Source: Asterias amurensis
Taxonomy: Eukaryota; Echinodermata; Asteroidea; Forcipulatida; Asteriidae
DNA length: 64,000 nt
Reading direction: 5' to 3'
NCBI RefSeq assembly: GCF_032118995.1
Contig: NC_092661.1
Coordinates: forward strand, 7,378,494-7,442,493
Within the stretch, counting starts at the first letter, position 1; each line of letters starts with the position of its first letter. This document shows positions 12,575 through 35,714 of this stretch, piece by piece. A program made the position numbers and the translations under genes. Under the pieces are notes generated by a model that was not told where the DNA came from, searched no databases, and worked only from the letters and a program-made list of their open reading frames with translations.

Positions 12575-14251
12575 CAGGGGTTGCCCTTAACTTTTTTTTC
12601 AACTGGCCAGCAGGACCAGTTGGCTTGATTTTTCACTGGTCCGCCACGTTTTTGACTGGTCCGTCAATTTTTGTATATTTTTTTTAACTAAAAGTATACT
12701 GTTGTATACCAACTACTCGATTTCCGATCGTCGCTATTTCAAAATTCAACATGAATTGCAACGTCAACTTAACTGCAGTGGAAGCCATACTTAATTTATG
12801 TGTACCAAGATACTGTGTTCGTAAGGGGGCTCACTAATTTGAGAGTATTTTTTCTTTTAAAATATGTAAACAATAATATTATTAAAGTTAATTTAAAAAC
12901 GGGTCAAATTATTTGTCAGAGCAAATGAAAAAATTTAATATGATCTTTATTTAGGTAGTTTTTTTAGTCCACGGTTTATTGTAAGCACTCGACATCCAAG
13001 TATTCCCAAGTAAGAAGAACTTTTTTTATGATTTTCTTTTTTAGTGTTTTACTTAACAAAAAAAACCACTTTAAAACCGACTGTTAAAAATATCAAATTA
13101 ACTTTTTATGTATTGCCTTCAAATCTACGGTGGGGAGGGTTACATGCAATCGCTCAAGTTATTTTATCATGTATAAACATTGCCTATTTGTACTTTTAAT
13201 AAGTATTCATAAACATAATACATCGTACCGATAACCGAAGTTCCCAAAATCTTCCCACTTTCGTCCAGAAAAATAAACCCCCCAAAAGGTAGACATGAAA
13301 ATAGTTGCAACATCCATGAAGAAGCATATGAGTTTTACGGTATTTTTTTTCAATTATACCGGCGTCTGTTTTGTGAACAAAACTTTCATTTAAAAGTAGC
13401 AAAAACAACTGCGCCTTTGTTTAACCATGGAGGTATTGCATTCTAGAACCCAAGTCTTTCTTGAAATCAACCCGCAAAAAAACCCAAACAACCGCGCATT
13501 ATATTTGACCATAAAACCATGGAGCAAAACTAGATCACCCACCAATCGCCCGCAAAAAAAACAAGCCCCAATTAACAAAAAAAAATAAGCAAAATGAGGA
13601 CGGAAGAACCTTACTAAACACAATTAAATACTCCTTTTTGCTCATCCAGAGTATTGTAACTTGGTAATTTTTGTTGAATGAGGCCTCACCGTCTTGCTGG
13701 TTTTTCGTAAACACGCTAGACTCTTAATTCCCACACCGAAATCTGCTCCGTTGTCGACGACCATGCTGCTGACAGAATGTGTTTTGCTTTGTGGTCTTTT
13801 GTCAAGGCGATTGAAGCTAGTTTTGTAAGCTATCGCGTACTTTCACCAATAGAGGGCGTCTATTCCCACGCTATCGAATATTCTGAAACGCCCTCTAGTG
13901 TTCAATGTTTCTTACACTTTTTGCCACACGTGAACTAATACGAAGACTACGAGCCTTTGCGTTGCATGATGGGATTTTGCGCTGTGTGCACATGTGTATG
14001 CGTGATCGTCGGAAGTTTGCCAGCGTTCAGCGGCACTTCGAGTGTTTTTTTTTACGATTTATCCAAACCTTAAGTGAATGTTTTTACGTTTTATTCGAGC
14101 CTAAAAATATTTTAAAAATAGTCATAGTTCTGTAGTACCGCTGCCGATATTTTTTACTGGTCAGCCGGACCAGTTGGCAAAGGGTTTCAGCTGGTCCGAC
14201 GCGATTTCTACTGGCATTTGGCCAGCGGACCAGCGTTAATGTCGAACCCTG
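12575..14251. mobile_element. hAT-like non-autonomous element, 1677 bp, 5-bp target duplication
   Basis: The ends are CAGGGGTTGCCCTTAAC and GTTAATGTCGAACCCTG (inverted). CGTGT is present on both flanks (12570-12574 and 14252-14256). Sub-terminal clusters of ACTGGTCC / GGACCAG lie within 100 bp of both ends, as expected for transposase-binding repeats in hAT elements. No transposase reading frame is seen. Confidence 0.75.
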
Positions 14252-14289
14252 CGTGTACACATGTATTAATGTGATGAAAGAGAACCGGG

Positions 14290-14445
14290 CTATAGACACG
14301 TACGTTTAGCAACCGAGCACATCACCCGTTCACCATTGTGGACCTCGGCCTGGGCTTGGCGGTCCTTGACCCACTCGAGCTGGTCGCAGTTACAGAGGTG
14401 GCCAAACACATTCAAAACAGATCGATTTTTCAACAAAATAGGCAC
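14290..14445 (-). pseudogene. Possible leucine-rich-repeat C-terminal (LRRCT-like) fragment
   Basis: The minus-strand frame reads NVFGHLCNCDQLEWVKD and later NGERVMCSVAKR, then stops. The C-N-C-D-x-L-x-W-V-K-D pattern is like the cysteine cap of LRR proteins. There is no acceptor in the right place and an upstream in-frame stop, so if real it is a broken fragment. It could be chance. Confidence 0.25.
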
Positions 14446-15030
14446 CAATGTTTAGTACAAATGGAAGCTTTATTATCAAATAGGTTTGTCTGAAAAGTTT
14501 CTAAATACTTGTCATGAGGACAAAGTAGGTTGAAAATCTTAGTAATTTTAGTCAGAAATCTTGCAAAAAAAGAAAGATAGTATACAAATTTGACATCGTA
14601 TGAAAGATCATTTAATGCTACAAATACATGTACGTGGTAGGCACAAAGTTTTTCAAAAAAATTATGTCTTCCCACAGAAAAATCAAGATTGAAACAAATA
14701 TTGACCCATTCACCTGACTACCTGACGTCATCAGCACAAAAATCTTGAATGCGCCATACTGGTGTGCGTTTTTATATTAACTCTGCTGTGCGTTATGCAG
14801 TGAAAGTGTGCATTTTAGGCGACGCGGCGTTAATACACATAAACCTAACTGCCCACCAACATGGCGAGCGTGGCATTGGTCGCCGCGTGTGATACAGGTG
14901 CAAGGGGTCAATACTTGCAAGTTGCTTTTTGTGTGAAAAAAATATGGTACAAAGCACAGCAATGTGACCTTTGTCAACAACAATGAGGTATCAGGTTGGG
15001 GGCTTGCAATAAACAACGTGGTATTGAAAG
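14446..15030. other. Intergenic, nothing recognised
   Basis: No exon or repeat family was identified. Confidence 0.4.
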
Positions 15031-15039
15031 GGTTAAGTT

Positions 15040-15205
15040 TGTGCTCCTAGAATTTGTGTTATAAATGATTTTCAAAAGTGGTAGAAATGGAGCAAATCTG
15101 TTGACCAGCTGTCAAAATTGTACTTGTTTGACCATTTTGCCCAGTTCGTTTCGAACCTGGGTCGTAACCCTCCGGCTTCGCCATCGGGGGAGGGTTACGT
15201 TATCG
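15040..15205 (+). repeat. Dispersed repeat, also present inverted at 36587-36757
   Basis: CTAGAATTTGTGTTATAAAT, AAAAGTGGTAGAAATGGAGC and GTAACCCTCCGGCTTCGCCA have close inverted counterparts near 36.6-36.75 kb. Confidence 0.7.
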
Positions 15206-15477
15206 CAACTAAGCGATCATCAGCAGGAGGATGGAAGGTTACGAATATCGCATCAGTCATGTCATGTCTTCAGACAACAAAACTTATCAGTAAATAAGGG
15301 ATAACAGGGTAGTGACGAGTTCTTTCACGGCCGTTTAAAACATCTACATCTACGCTGACTCAGCAAAGTACACTTCTGGATGTAAAAGCTGAGGTGAAGA
15401 CTAGGTGTGCGTGAAACAGGTGGAAAGTTGTGCTTACATGTAGAAAATAAGTTCAATAAAAACAACACTAGTTGAAA

Positions 15478-15786
15478 CTAATGGGTGTAGACGTGTGACC
15501 TGAAGACAGTCACCGATAAAGCGGTGATGACGTCTGCAGGGAGTGCGTTCCATAGCCTGACTGCTGTGGGCATGAAGGAGAACTTGTAAATATCTTTAGA
15601 GGAATGAGTTAGGAGCTGGTATTTTGCTGGATGGTAGTTTCTTAGTCTAGTATCAGACATAGGTGTAAGGTACTGGGCTCTGTCTATTGCAATAAGGCTG
15701 TGGGAGACTTTATATAGCATGATCTTCATAGCCACTTCCTTTCTGAATTGGAGTGAAGGCCATTGTAGATTTAGTAGAATTGTTGT
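15478..15786 (-). pseudogene. Non-LTR retrotransposon fragment (C-terminal tail of reverse-transcriptase ORF)
   Basis: The frame contains MLYKVSHSLIAID and FMPTAVRLWNALPADV. The LWNxLP motif near the end of the ORF is typical of CR1/L2/jockey-type elements. The upstream part is missing, so it is a 5'-truncated remnant. Confidence 0.75.
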
Positions 15787-16260
15787 GGGTCATTCCGTGT
15801 CAATTCAACACGCTTTTGGACCTGACCCTCACGAATTTAAATGAAATTCGGTGTGCTGATTGGACTCCCTGAGAAATGCCCAAATCCCAAATTTTATGTA
15901 ACTCGGATCATTATTTTGGGAGATACGGCTTAACGAACTTTTGACTAATTAGCATGACCTGCTATGTTTGGACAATCATATCTCCAAAAGTAAAACACCT
16001 ACAAAGATAATACTTACATCATTTTGAAGCTCTTGACATGGCCCACATTTGATAACATAAAATCAAAAAATTTCCACGCACCACCGAAAAAATACGCAAA
16101 AATTTGACCTTTAACCTTGATTTGCGAAAATGCGTATTTTTCAAAATGCGTAATTTTTTTATAAATGCAAGTTTAAGATGTAAACAACAATATTCTGAAA
16201 AATTGTGAAGGGCACTCTTACAGTTTTTTTGCTTTCCAAGAGCTCGAGCCTCTGTATGAT
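15787..16260. repeat. Probable dispersed repeat of unknown class
   Basis: It begins GTGGGTCATTCCGTGTCAAT. I recognise this opening as repeat-like, but no second copy lies in the window. No coding signal is seen. Confidence 0.3.
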
Positions 16261-16289
16261 GTACGTATGACGTCCGTGTGCTGCATTGT

Positions 16290-16770
16290 TATGAGTCAGA
16301 GTCAGACACCTATTTCCGACAGTTTCTGGTTCCGTTCATGTGCGTATAGTCTTGGTGCAACACGTTCTTGTTTTCCTTTCACACACAGCGCGGCCAACTC
16401 ACCAACAGCGCCCGTAACAAGAAACATCTTGCACCAACATGACCCATGACCAAGAGTAAGACTAGCGTGGAGTTTCCGCTCTAGGATGCTGTAAACCATG
16501 GAGGAATCCAGTCTTGCACAATGTAAATAGTACACAACCTTTTTGTTTCCTTTTTCTTATTTATTCTCTTCGCACCTTGCACCGTCGACCAATGGCGCCA
16601 CTAACGCACCATCCCAGTTTAGCTTCCTACGTAAGCTGTTTAGGGATTAAATTACTCAAGACTCAAGACTCAAGACAACTGGTTATAAACACTGGTCATT
16701 ATCAAAGGTTTAAACACCCCCACGTGATGCGCTCTCCACCAATAGGAATAGCGAAACTGTCTGACTCTGA
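16290..16770 (-). mobile_element. Dispersed element D-C, inverted partial copy
   Basis: 16684-16765 is the reverse complement of the D block (CACCAATAGGAATAGCGAAA, ACCCCCACGTGATGCGC). 16310-16450 mirrors 6250-6360. A short ACTCAAG triplication sits at about 16656-16676. Confidence 0.65.
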
Positions 16771-17531
16771 CTAGGTATTTATGGAAATTATGAATAAAAG
16801 TTAAAACCAGTGCAGTGTGACTGAGTCGGTGCAGTGGCAGCATTCTCAATCTCAATCTAATCTCATGAATGATGATTTATAGTAAAATTCATTGTATTGT
16901 AATTTACATTTAAAATTAACAGAATAATAGAATGTCAATAATTTTATGATTCCCTGTTTGTACGGTTTTGTAAGTGATCGAGGTGTGGGCACATGGATAG
17001 GGATGGAACTGGAAGGAAGAAGCATGCAATTGCATTGCAAATCCTTTTTTTACCGGCAGGCAATTTTTACAATCGGTCAAGTATTTCACAACAAAAATTA
17101 ATGTTGAATATCATACAAAAATAATACATTATGTACTTCAACAAGATTAAAGTTGTTTGATAAAAAATCAAGTAAAACTGTTACCTTTCTTTCGCAAGAA
17201 TTCCACAAAATACACATCTATTTCCGGCAGACTTGTGCACACTACTTTTCGTCGACGACAAATTAGTTTTTTCAATTAACGAGTAGTTGAACATTTTGTA
17301 AAATGCGGATATTGGGTCCTAATTTTCCTAAATGTTTGTTCAAACTGCATATCTGAAATTGAGTTTTAAACTAAACATAAAAATTTACAAGCTTAAGGAT
17401 GTTTTTTAAGGTAAAATATATCTAACTTTTATCATCAAATACACGTTAAATTTGTACTCCGAAAAATGTCAGCTGCTATTGAATCTCCTATTTTCTCGCG
17501 ATTTTTTCGAGAACCGTAAGTGGGCCCGGGG
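16771..17531. other. Intergenic, A/T-rich, nothing recognised
   Basis: No exon or repeat boundary could be identified. Confidence 0.4.
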
Positions 17532-17936
17532 TAGACTTGTGAACAAGTCGTCAATGGTGTGCTGCGGTGAGATAGTCGAGTTGTAGCGGTGTTCTTGCGA
17601 GATTACTGCTCTCGCGTGTACTGCAGGTTGTATTGCTGAATACTCCATTCATAGGCTTGATGACAAGTCGTTAGGCGCTGCCTATCTTCCGTTCAAGCAA
17701 CAGTCACAGTGCTATAACACACATACTGGTATCGAGGATGAGTATACCGTCCCCATGACCACACCGCACTTAACAAATACCGACTTGATTTCAAGACTAC
17801 TCCATTCAGGGACCGTAGTAGTAATAGCATTAGTCTCGTGGGGCAAGCAGTCTCGCGAGAATACCGCGGGAACCGCGGGAGGAGATTCGGAACGCTATCA
17901 CCGCGACAGACATTAAACGACTTGTCCACAAGTCTA
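17532..17936. mobile_element. MITE with 20-bp terminal inverted repeats
   Basis: TAGACTTGTGAACAAGTCGT at the left is mirrored by ACGACTTGTCCACAAGTCTA at the right. A partial relative lies at 35153-35235 (CTTGTGGACAAGTC, GGTGAGATAGTCGAGTTGT). Confidence 0.75.
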
Positions 17937-18444
17937 TTATAGGAGATGATCGTAGAGACACCGTCGAATAGGGGTGTCAAAGAAAAACAGTTACTTGTTT
18001 GACATTCTACATTTTGTGCAGTAATTCGAATGAACTGACCTTAAATGTTTCATCGTGTCCAGTTTTTTATATCCAGGGCCCGATTTCAATTAATTTTCAA
18101 CGCTAGGCAAAAGAATGGGTGGGGCACCTGTCACAATGTAAACTTTATTGACTTATCTGGTTATCCTACGTCCAGTTTCTGCTAATAAGCACGTTGTTTA
18201 CGCTTTTAGCAAGTTTTTGTGCTAGGTTTTATGAAATTGGGCCCAGACAACCTATAGGCCGACTGCATGTTGACGTGTTACTTCTAAAGTTTTACTGTAC
18301 TTGTTTGAGGGTCCAAGGACCACATCTAAATGCAACTAATTAACCTGGGGTCTCATTGTTTTATTTTTATTTCGAAGAAAACTTTTTTGTTGTTGAAAAT
18401 GTCAATGAACTGCATAGAACAACAATGACGCTAATTTTCCGACA
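17937..18444. other. Intergenic, nothing recognised
   Basis: No exon or repeat family was identified. Confidence 0.4.
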
Positions 18445-18532
18445 GCTTAAAACTTTCGGTAAACAGTATTATCCAAGACCCACACTTCGTGTTTCACAAC
18501 TTATATATAAAACTAGAACAGTGAAGCTGCCA

Positions 18533-19565
18533 TGGCGAGCTGCTGATCACCATATAGAACCAATGACTGACAGAAAAACCAATCATTTGATCAACTGAAG
18601 GTCAAAGGGGTCGGGATGTTGACAAGTATGAGGTTAAAGGTTTTCATTGATTTAGCTCATTCAACTGAAACCAGTGATTAATATTTTGAGTTTTATCTTT
18701 TCATATGAATCTACATTTCAAGTCAGTACATCAGTGCAATAAGGAGTTATGACCATTTGATGTTTTTCATTGTTTTAGCTCATTCAACTAAAACCTGTGA
18801 TTAATTATTTGAGTTTTATCTTTTCATATGAAACTACAAGTAAGAAGCAATATTTGACTTATGTTTCAAGTCAGTACATCATTGCAGTAAGGAGTTATGA
18901 TCATTTAATATTTTTCATTGTTTTAGCTCATTCAACTGAAACCAGTGATTAATTCTTTGAGTTTTATCTATTCATATGAATCTACTTGTAAGAAGCAATG
19001 TTTGACTTAAGTTTCAAGTCAGTACATCATTGCAATAAGGAGTTATGACCATTTAATAATTTTCATTGTTTTATCTCATTCAACTGAGACCTGCGATTAA
19101 TTCTTTGAGTTATCTCTTTTCATACGAATCTACTTGTAAGAAGCAATGTTTGACTTAAGTTTCAAGTCAGCACATCATTGCAATCAGGAGTTATGATCAT
19201 TTATGTTCTTCATTGTTTCAGCTCATTCAACTGGAACCAGTGACAGAGAGTTTGATTTTTGTTTTAACAAATTATTTCAAAGATTTTAATTTGAGTTTGT
19301 TTCTTTTACATTTTAACATTTTTTTATTCCAAAAACTTCAACATTATTTGAAAAAAACCCCTGAAAATTACTGAAATGACTGGCAATTGTATATAACAAT
19401 CTCACTTTGGCATGTATATATATACCAAAAACAACTCAACTCAAAGACTTAAACTTAAACCAAAAACTTTTAACATTTTCAAAAACTTTAATGCGGAAGG
19501 ACAGACAGACGGACGCCGGACGGAAATTGGTATTAGATAGGCTCGCACTGCTCTGCAGCTCGCCA
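18533..19565. mobile_element. 1-kb inserted element with 11-bp inverted ends and internal tandem repeats
   Basis: TGGCGAGCTGC (18533-18543) and GCAGCTCGCCA (19555-19565) are perfect inverted repeats. Between them are about five copies of a unit of roughly 147 bp. The insertion interrupts a family B MITE. About 18 bp to the left of the inverted end are unexplained, so the exact boundary is uncertain. Confidence 0.55.
18640..19260. repeat. Roughly 147-bp tandem repeat, about five copies
   Basis: TTAGCTCATTCAACTGAAAC recurs near 18652, 18775, 18923, 19069 and 19217. The first interval is shortened. Units also share TTTCAAGTCAGTACATCA. Confidence 0.85.
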
Positions 19566-19866
19566 ATAACAAACCTTTGAAAATTTAGGCTCAATCGGTC
19601 ATTGGAGTCGGGAGAAAATAACGGGAAAACCCACCCTTGTTTCCGCATGTTTCGCTGTGTCATGACATGTGTTTAAAATAAATCCGTAATTCTCGATATC
19701 GAGAATTGATTTTTAAAAAAATGTTTTTTTCAAAAAGTAAAGCATTTCATGGAATAATATTTCAAGACAAGTCTTTCACCATTACCTTCTGTAAACCCTG
19801 TAAGTTATTTGTAAATCTGTGAACTTTTATTTGTTTTCTGTTCCGAAAGTGTCCAATGGCTTTAAA

Positions 19867-20220
19867 CTGGACAATTTTAAAGGCGCGTGAGTAAAAGTTA
19901 CTCAAAGTAATTGTTGGCATTAAAACTTACTTGGTATGGAAACAAGCAATGGGGATTTAAAAGCAAACCCTCTGAAGAAACATTTAGTTTTTGATAATGA
20001 GGTAATTTCTCACTCAAATAGTAAAAGACTTCTGAAACCTTTAATTATACATCTGCAATTAACAAGGGTGTCTTTTCTTTCAATATTCTCTTGCAACTTC
20101 AATGACCAATTGAGCCTAAATTTTCTTATGTTGGGATACACCAAGTGAGAGTACTGGTCTTTGATCAATTAATTCACACACAGCTTAAATATCATTAAAC
20201 AAATATTGCTGTGTGATGGT
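19867..20220 (-). repeat. Degenerate family A/B-related repeat
   Basis: Scattered family A phrases are present (TAAAACTTACTTGGTA, CTTGCAACTTCAATGACC). The sequence is too decayed for boundaries. Confidence 0.45.
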
Positions 20221-20466
20221 TATTAGCGATTGGCGCTTATACGCGATGTCAATATGGCGGCGCCCTAAAATGAAGATGGCGCGCACCATACGTAGTTTTT
20301 TTTTTTTACTTTGTTTTTGCTGCAATAGTCCTCTTTTTGACATCATTACATCAATTAATGAACTTTTTATTCCAAATCTGCATTATCATCCACTGAAAAT
20401 ACAATGTAATTATGTTTGTGACAAAGAAATAATACGGTATGCTTGTCCGCCATTTTAAAAACCACT

Positions 20467-20601
20467 CGCAAACACCTCAGAAGTATGTTCGCCTAAAGTT
20501 GCCAACGTTCGCCAACGGTGGCGGCGAACAACTCGTTCCACTTGAAATTGTTGGCGAACGTGCGCAACTGTTGGCAACGTTTGCGCGAGTGGAACGCACC
20601 C
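20467..20601. mobile_element. Possible MITE of GTTCGCC/GGCGAAC type
   Basis: Internal complementary phrases GTTGCCAACGTTCGCC and GGCGAACGTGCGCAACTG occur, and it ends GAGTGGAACGCACCCCTGG. No clear target duplication is seen. Confidence 0.4.
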
Positions 20602-20669
20602 CTGGTCTAGACTACCATGAATTTACTATCAACGGCTGATCCACGACCCAGACGAACGCAGCCAATAGT

Positions 20670-20821
20670 GGGTGCGTTCGTTTAGCTCCCCTGGGTCGAC
20701 CCCGGTGTGTGGCGTTTTCTTTTTCCAGGACAAACGTGTGCAGATAATTACCCACGTTCGTCATGGGGAAAAAACACGCCACACACCGGGGTCGACCAAG
20801 GGAAGCTAAACGAACGCACCC
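20670..20821. mobile_element. 152-bp palindromic MITE with roughly 45-bp inverted ends
   Basis: GGGTGCGTTCGTTTAGCTCC and GGTCGACCCCGGTGTGTGG are mirrored at the right end (CCACACACCGGGGTCGACC, GCTAAACGAACGCACCC). Confidence 0.85.
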
Positions 20822-21220
20822 ATAGGTAGTCTGGTCCCCTAACCAAAGATTCCTTGACGTCTCTTGTTAATTCGACAGAGCCTAGTCGGAGATTTTTGGG
20901 TCTGGGAACCAGACTAGTTTTTTTTGCTGCCCCATCAGGACAAAATTATACCAGCTTAGGTGGTCAATGATTATTAGCCTACACCATTTTTTAGTAGGTG
21001 ATACTCATTGTTAATTACATCATAAATCGCGTGATGTAGTCCGTATTTGGATAATCACATCTTACCCAAATTCAAATAATTATAAAATTCGCATGTGAAC
21101 ACTTATTTCAAAATAATTGTCAAGAATTTAGATCACCTGGGCTTAAAATATTAAATAGGGAAAACGGCAGAACTTTTTTTCTTCAAATCAAAATGGTACA
21201 TTCCCCCGTATCAACCCAAG
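20822..21220 (+). promoter_or_regulatory. Probable promoter and 5' UTR region of MIX23
   Basis: This is the sequence directly upstream of the MIX23 start. No TATA box or fixed start site can be recognised, and it is assigned only by position. Confidence 0.35.
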
Positions 21221-31931
<10,711 letters not shown>

Positions 31932-33313
31932 CACCTCATGGTCCTGCTGTATAACATCCAGGCCTGATAACATCTTCAACTACCAAACATTTTTAACTGT
32001 AAGGTACAATGTACAAGGTGTATTGCATGTCGTGATTCACGAGGCAGAATGAGTCAATACTGAATCTGGGTTTAACTTTGATTAATTATTTGTGGGCAGA
32101 TTTTAACCACAGATCGGTAGTTTGTTTGGTTGCAGTTTAAAGGTTTGGAAATGTGATTATACATGTAGTTGTGTGGATGATTATTTACATGGAATTCAAT
32201 CACAACTTGGGACAAAATACAACACAATCATTGGGTGAGCAAACATTTTAGAAAATCATTTGCACAAATGTTACCTGTTAAAAGAACTGGACACATGGTA
32301 ATTACTCAACTAGGGTGTTTTTCTGTCATTCTTCTCTTGTAACTGCGATGACCAATGGAGTCCAAAATTTCACAGACTTTTTATTTTATGCATAGGGAGA
32401 ATACTGGTCTTTGAGTGCCTTTAAGTAAAATGAACTTTTGTTCACTGAGCAAGTCAATATGGTGGCGCCCCTTGGCAAAAGCGGAGAATGCCACCACCAG
32501 TGAACACTCGGGAACATATTTGTCAACTGTTGCTGATGTATGCTAATGTTGCCAGTGCATACATAACTTGCTCCCACTGAACATTGTTTGCAACAACTGT
32601 TGAGTGTGATACAGCCATGTTTGTGTGTGGTTTGCCTCTGACAGTTCCGAGAAAAGTAAACATTTGAAACACAGTCCAAATGAATTAACTATGCACTTTT
32701 AAACAATAAAACAAATGGTCCCTTAAAAAACCCACAATACAAACCCACCATTTACCATGTTTACAAACCCATCATTTATAAACACCATTCAAAAATCCTC
32801 TTCAGCTTTTAAAAGTGAAAATCTACAGTCTTAAATTATAGCTTGGGGCAAAGCAGGTCTATGATTGTGTTGGTCGGCATCCATTTTAAGCACTAAGCCC
32901 GATTCATTTTTTTAACCACAACCTTCAAGATTTGTTCTCTCAATATTTGTGTCAGTTTAAATGAAAGAGCTCTTGTAGTTAAGAAAAACAATCTGGAAAA
33001 GGAAGATCAAATCACTTTTGCATTTGTAAAGATGTTCATATTAAAGTATTTTTCTATCATGAAAGAAACAGTTTGATTTGCTGGAAAGGACTTAAGACAA
33101 TCTTTTGATGATGATTTGGTATATTTGACCTACTAAATGTTTTTCAATGATAAATTTACTTGCAAATCAATGGTTTATTGTAAGTTGGGAGACCATATAG
33201 TATAGGCCCCCTATTTACATAAAGATTCCATCTATTGGAAAATAATTGCATCACAAAACTGAACTTGGAGCCCTTCTTAAGAGAGTGAGTAGCAGTTTTA
33301 TTGGTAAATATGT
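31932..33313 (+). other. MIX23 3' UTR/downstream region
   Basis: AATAAA at 32705-32710 is a candidate polyadenylation signal. A deletion derivative of MITE family A lies at about 32277-32425. No other feature was recognised. Confidence 0.4.
32277..32425 (+). mobile_element. MITE family A, internally deleted copy
   Basis: It has GTTAAAAGAACTGGACACAT and then GGTGTTTTTCTGTCATTCTT. It ends GGTCTTTGAGTGCCTTTAA. Confidence 0.7.
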
Positions 33314-33781
33314 CTAAAGCCGTGTTCGCACTGGATTCATATTTTGGGTAACTTAACCATGACGCTGGGTAACATTCTGACGGGTTAACTTTCCCACCAT
33401 CCGCACTTGGATTGATTTGACTGGGGTAAACTTACCGAGACCGTGGGTAAACTAACCGAGCTGGCCCCTTGCATAACATTGAATAGTTCGATAATCACGA
33501 AAATCTTATTCTTCCGTGACAAAAGTGACAAAACATGTCAGTTTCTTCAGGTAACGGGCGGATGGGAGATTTAACAGAGTCATCGCGTCCGCATTGGACT
33601 TTTTGGCTTGGTTAAACTAACCTGGTCAATCTTCCTGGGCACCTTTGGCTCGGTTAAACTACCCATTCGGGTCGGATAAGTTACCTGGGAGGAAACTTCC
33701 TGGGCTGTTCGCATTGGATTTAAAATGGCCATTGGCTCGGTTAGTTTACCCAAATTAAGTCCAATGCGAACAGGGCTTTAG
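33314..33781. mobile_element. MITE with TAAAGCCGTGTTCGCA ends, 468 bp
   Basis: CTAAAGCCGTGTTCGCACTG at the left is mirrored by CAATGCGAACAGGGCTTTAG. Inside are repeated GGTAAACTAACC / GGTTAAACTAACC motifs. Confidence 0.8.
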
Positions 33782-34445
33782 TTTTCTGACATGCTCCATG
33801 AAAACAAGAGAATTTATAGTATTCCAATATAACCAGTCGTTATAGTTTTTTTGATGGGTCTTTGAAAACTTTGGAGGTAAGAACTACAGCAGCTTTCGAC
33901 AGTAAAATGCATTTTTAGAAACTTCCAAGCACAACCTTGTGGAAAGAACTTTTTATCCCGAAAATTTGAGTGTAAGCTTAAATTGTGTATTCCTATAGGG
34001 ATTCTTCCTGCCTGGCCAGGTTTGCCCCAGTGTTTAGCAATGTCTACAAAGTAATCACATTCAACCAGAAAAGTTTAGGTCAATTGTCTAAGTCATATTA
34101 CATGACCATAGGAAATAATAATAAATCTATATTTCTTATGAGAGATTGTTGAAGTGAATGATTAGCATCCTATGACTGTTGGTGCTGCATCTCCTCAATG
34201 CCCAATGAACATGGGAAGTAAGAGTGAAAATGCACCTTGACACAGAAGCTAAGAATAATAGTGCCTAGTAATGGCTTTTATTACCCACAAAATCAGATAT
34301 TTGGATTATATCATGTCCTTCATGTGTCACTGCCTTGTGGTCAGTATTATGGAAGTTTTTTGTAAATTAATGTCATTGTACATTGACAAAACATTGACCC
34401 ATGACATGTAGTTAATCATTGTACCGTAACCAGACATTGATGCAA
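33782..34445. other. Intergenic, nothing recognised
   Basis: No exon or repeat family was identified. Confidence 0.4.
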
Positions 34446-34663
34446 TAGACCCTTCCCATGAAATATGTCATCTTCACATAGTGCGTGCGCACTTGCATGT
34501 GCAAATTAGTCGGCAAAATGAGGGAATATCGGGCTGTTTTGTACACGGCTAATGGGTGCGTGACACAGTCGCGATTGCGCGGCTGCTTAGGGCACAACTC
34601 TATGGTGTTTGCCAACCAATGGGGTATGTACGCATGCGTAATGTAATTTCATGGGAAGGGTCC
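34446..34663. mobile_element. MITE with TAGACCCTTCCCATGAAAT ends, 218 bp
   Basis: The left end TAGACCCTTCCCATGAAAT is mirrored by ATTTCATGGGAAGGGTCCA. The interior is CpG-rich (GTGCGTGCGCACTTGCATG). Confidence 0.85.
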
Positions 34664-35690
34664 ATTCCAACTTACAGTAACAAAGTTTTTAGAACTGTTC
34701 AGAATTTTAGTTAAGTTGTCATTCCAAAGTTTGTTGTTGAAGGTAACAAAATCGAGTTGATTTTTGTTTGAATAAAGTTTTCTTATGATAATGTACTTAT
34801 TTTGTGTTTGAAGTTTCACTTTGTATTTTCATAAAGGGGCACAGCAGAAATATTTCTTAAAGAGCGCTCACATTTTTTGCTAAGCAAAATGTATTTGGGC
34901 TTGTCAGATTTGTGCAAACCAATGCTTTTTAGCAGGTATGAAAAATGCTATTAGTAAAGAACATGTATCTAAATGCCAGGCTAAAAATAAAGGAAACCGG
35001 TGAAAAATTATAACTATTTTCCAGTTACATTTTTTTCATATTCATTTTGGTTTTAAAATGTTTTCAGTTATTCAGAACTTTTCTGCATTGGCAACTGAAA
35101 AGCAGATCAATAATCTCTGGGCGGCAGTCCTTTTCATTCTTCAATCATGAAGTTCTTGTGGACAAGTCAATGGTTCCACCGCCGGGGCGGTGAGATAGTC
35201 GAGTTGTGGCGGTGTACTCGCGAGATTCGTGGGACCATTAGTTGTTGAGCCATCCCCTTGCTTGATACGTACAAATTTCCAGAAGGCTTGGGAGTATGGA
35301 TCCACGCATGCGCAGTTTCTTTTAACTTTCGCGGCAAATTTGGCAAACGTAAACTGCATATCTATCGCTCGAACACTGTGTGTGTCTGTGACTGTTGTTT
35401 TGCTCTCTGAACTAATCAATCCTGTGGCGTGCCTAATCAAACCCAATTTATTATTTGTTTTTAATAAGTTCCGCATTTGATTTCGAAAAAGGTAAGTTGG
35501 CCTATATTCGTTTGTTAGTATTAGAGATCCATCGTCCGACCATAATTAATATGACCAATGACCATCGTCCACCGATCGCCGATCGGTGTTCCGTTTACTT
35601 CTGTTGTGCTGTCGTGGCCGGCTGTGGTGGGCAGTGTGAGTGTGCATGCTGATGCTGTGCTGGACTATAGCCCCACTTGTGTCGCCAAGG
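34664..35690. other. Intergenic, with a MITE relative and a possible donor site
   Basis: 35153-35235 resembles the 17532 MITE. A consensus donor (AAAAAG then GTAAGT) lies at about 35491 and could belong to an unannotated upstream exon. No protein family was recognised. Confidence 0.35.
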
Positions 35691-35714
35691 CTAGCTGAAT
35701 CCTTCTCAGCTAGC

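Larger units (their letters stand above)
18445..19866 (-). mobile_element. MITE family B copy, split by a roughly 1-kb insertion
   Basis: 18445-18514 carries AACTTTCGGTAAACAGTATT and ACACTTCGTG. 19565-19866 resumes AATAACAAACC and ends GTGTCCAATGGCTTTAAA. The two halves are contiguous in other family B copies, for example 47236-47566. Confidence 0.8.

Noticed and set aside
35141..35476. 111-codon minus-strand open frame, and the overlapping plus-strand frame
   Set aside because: It overlaps a MITE relative and shows no family resemblance. It might be part of a non-coding transcript.
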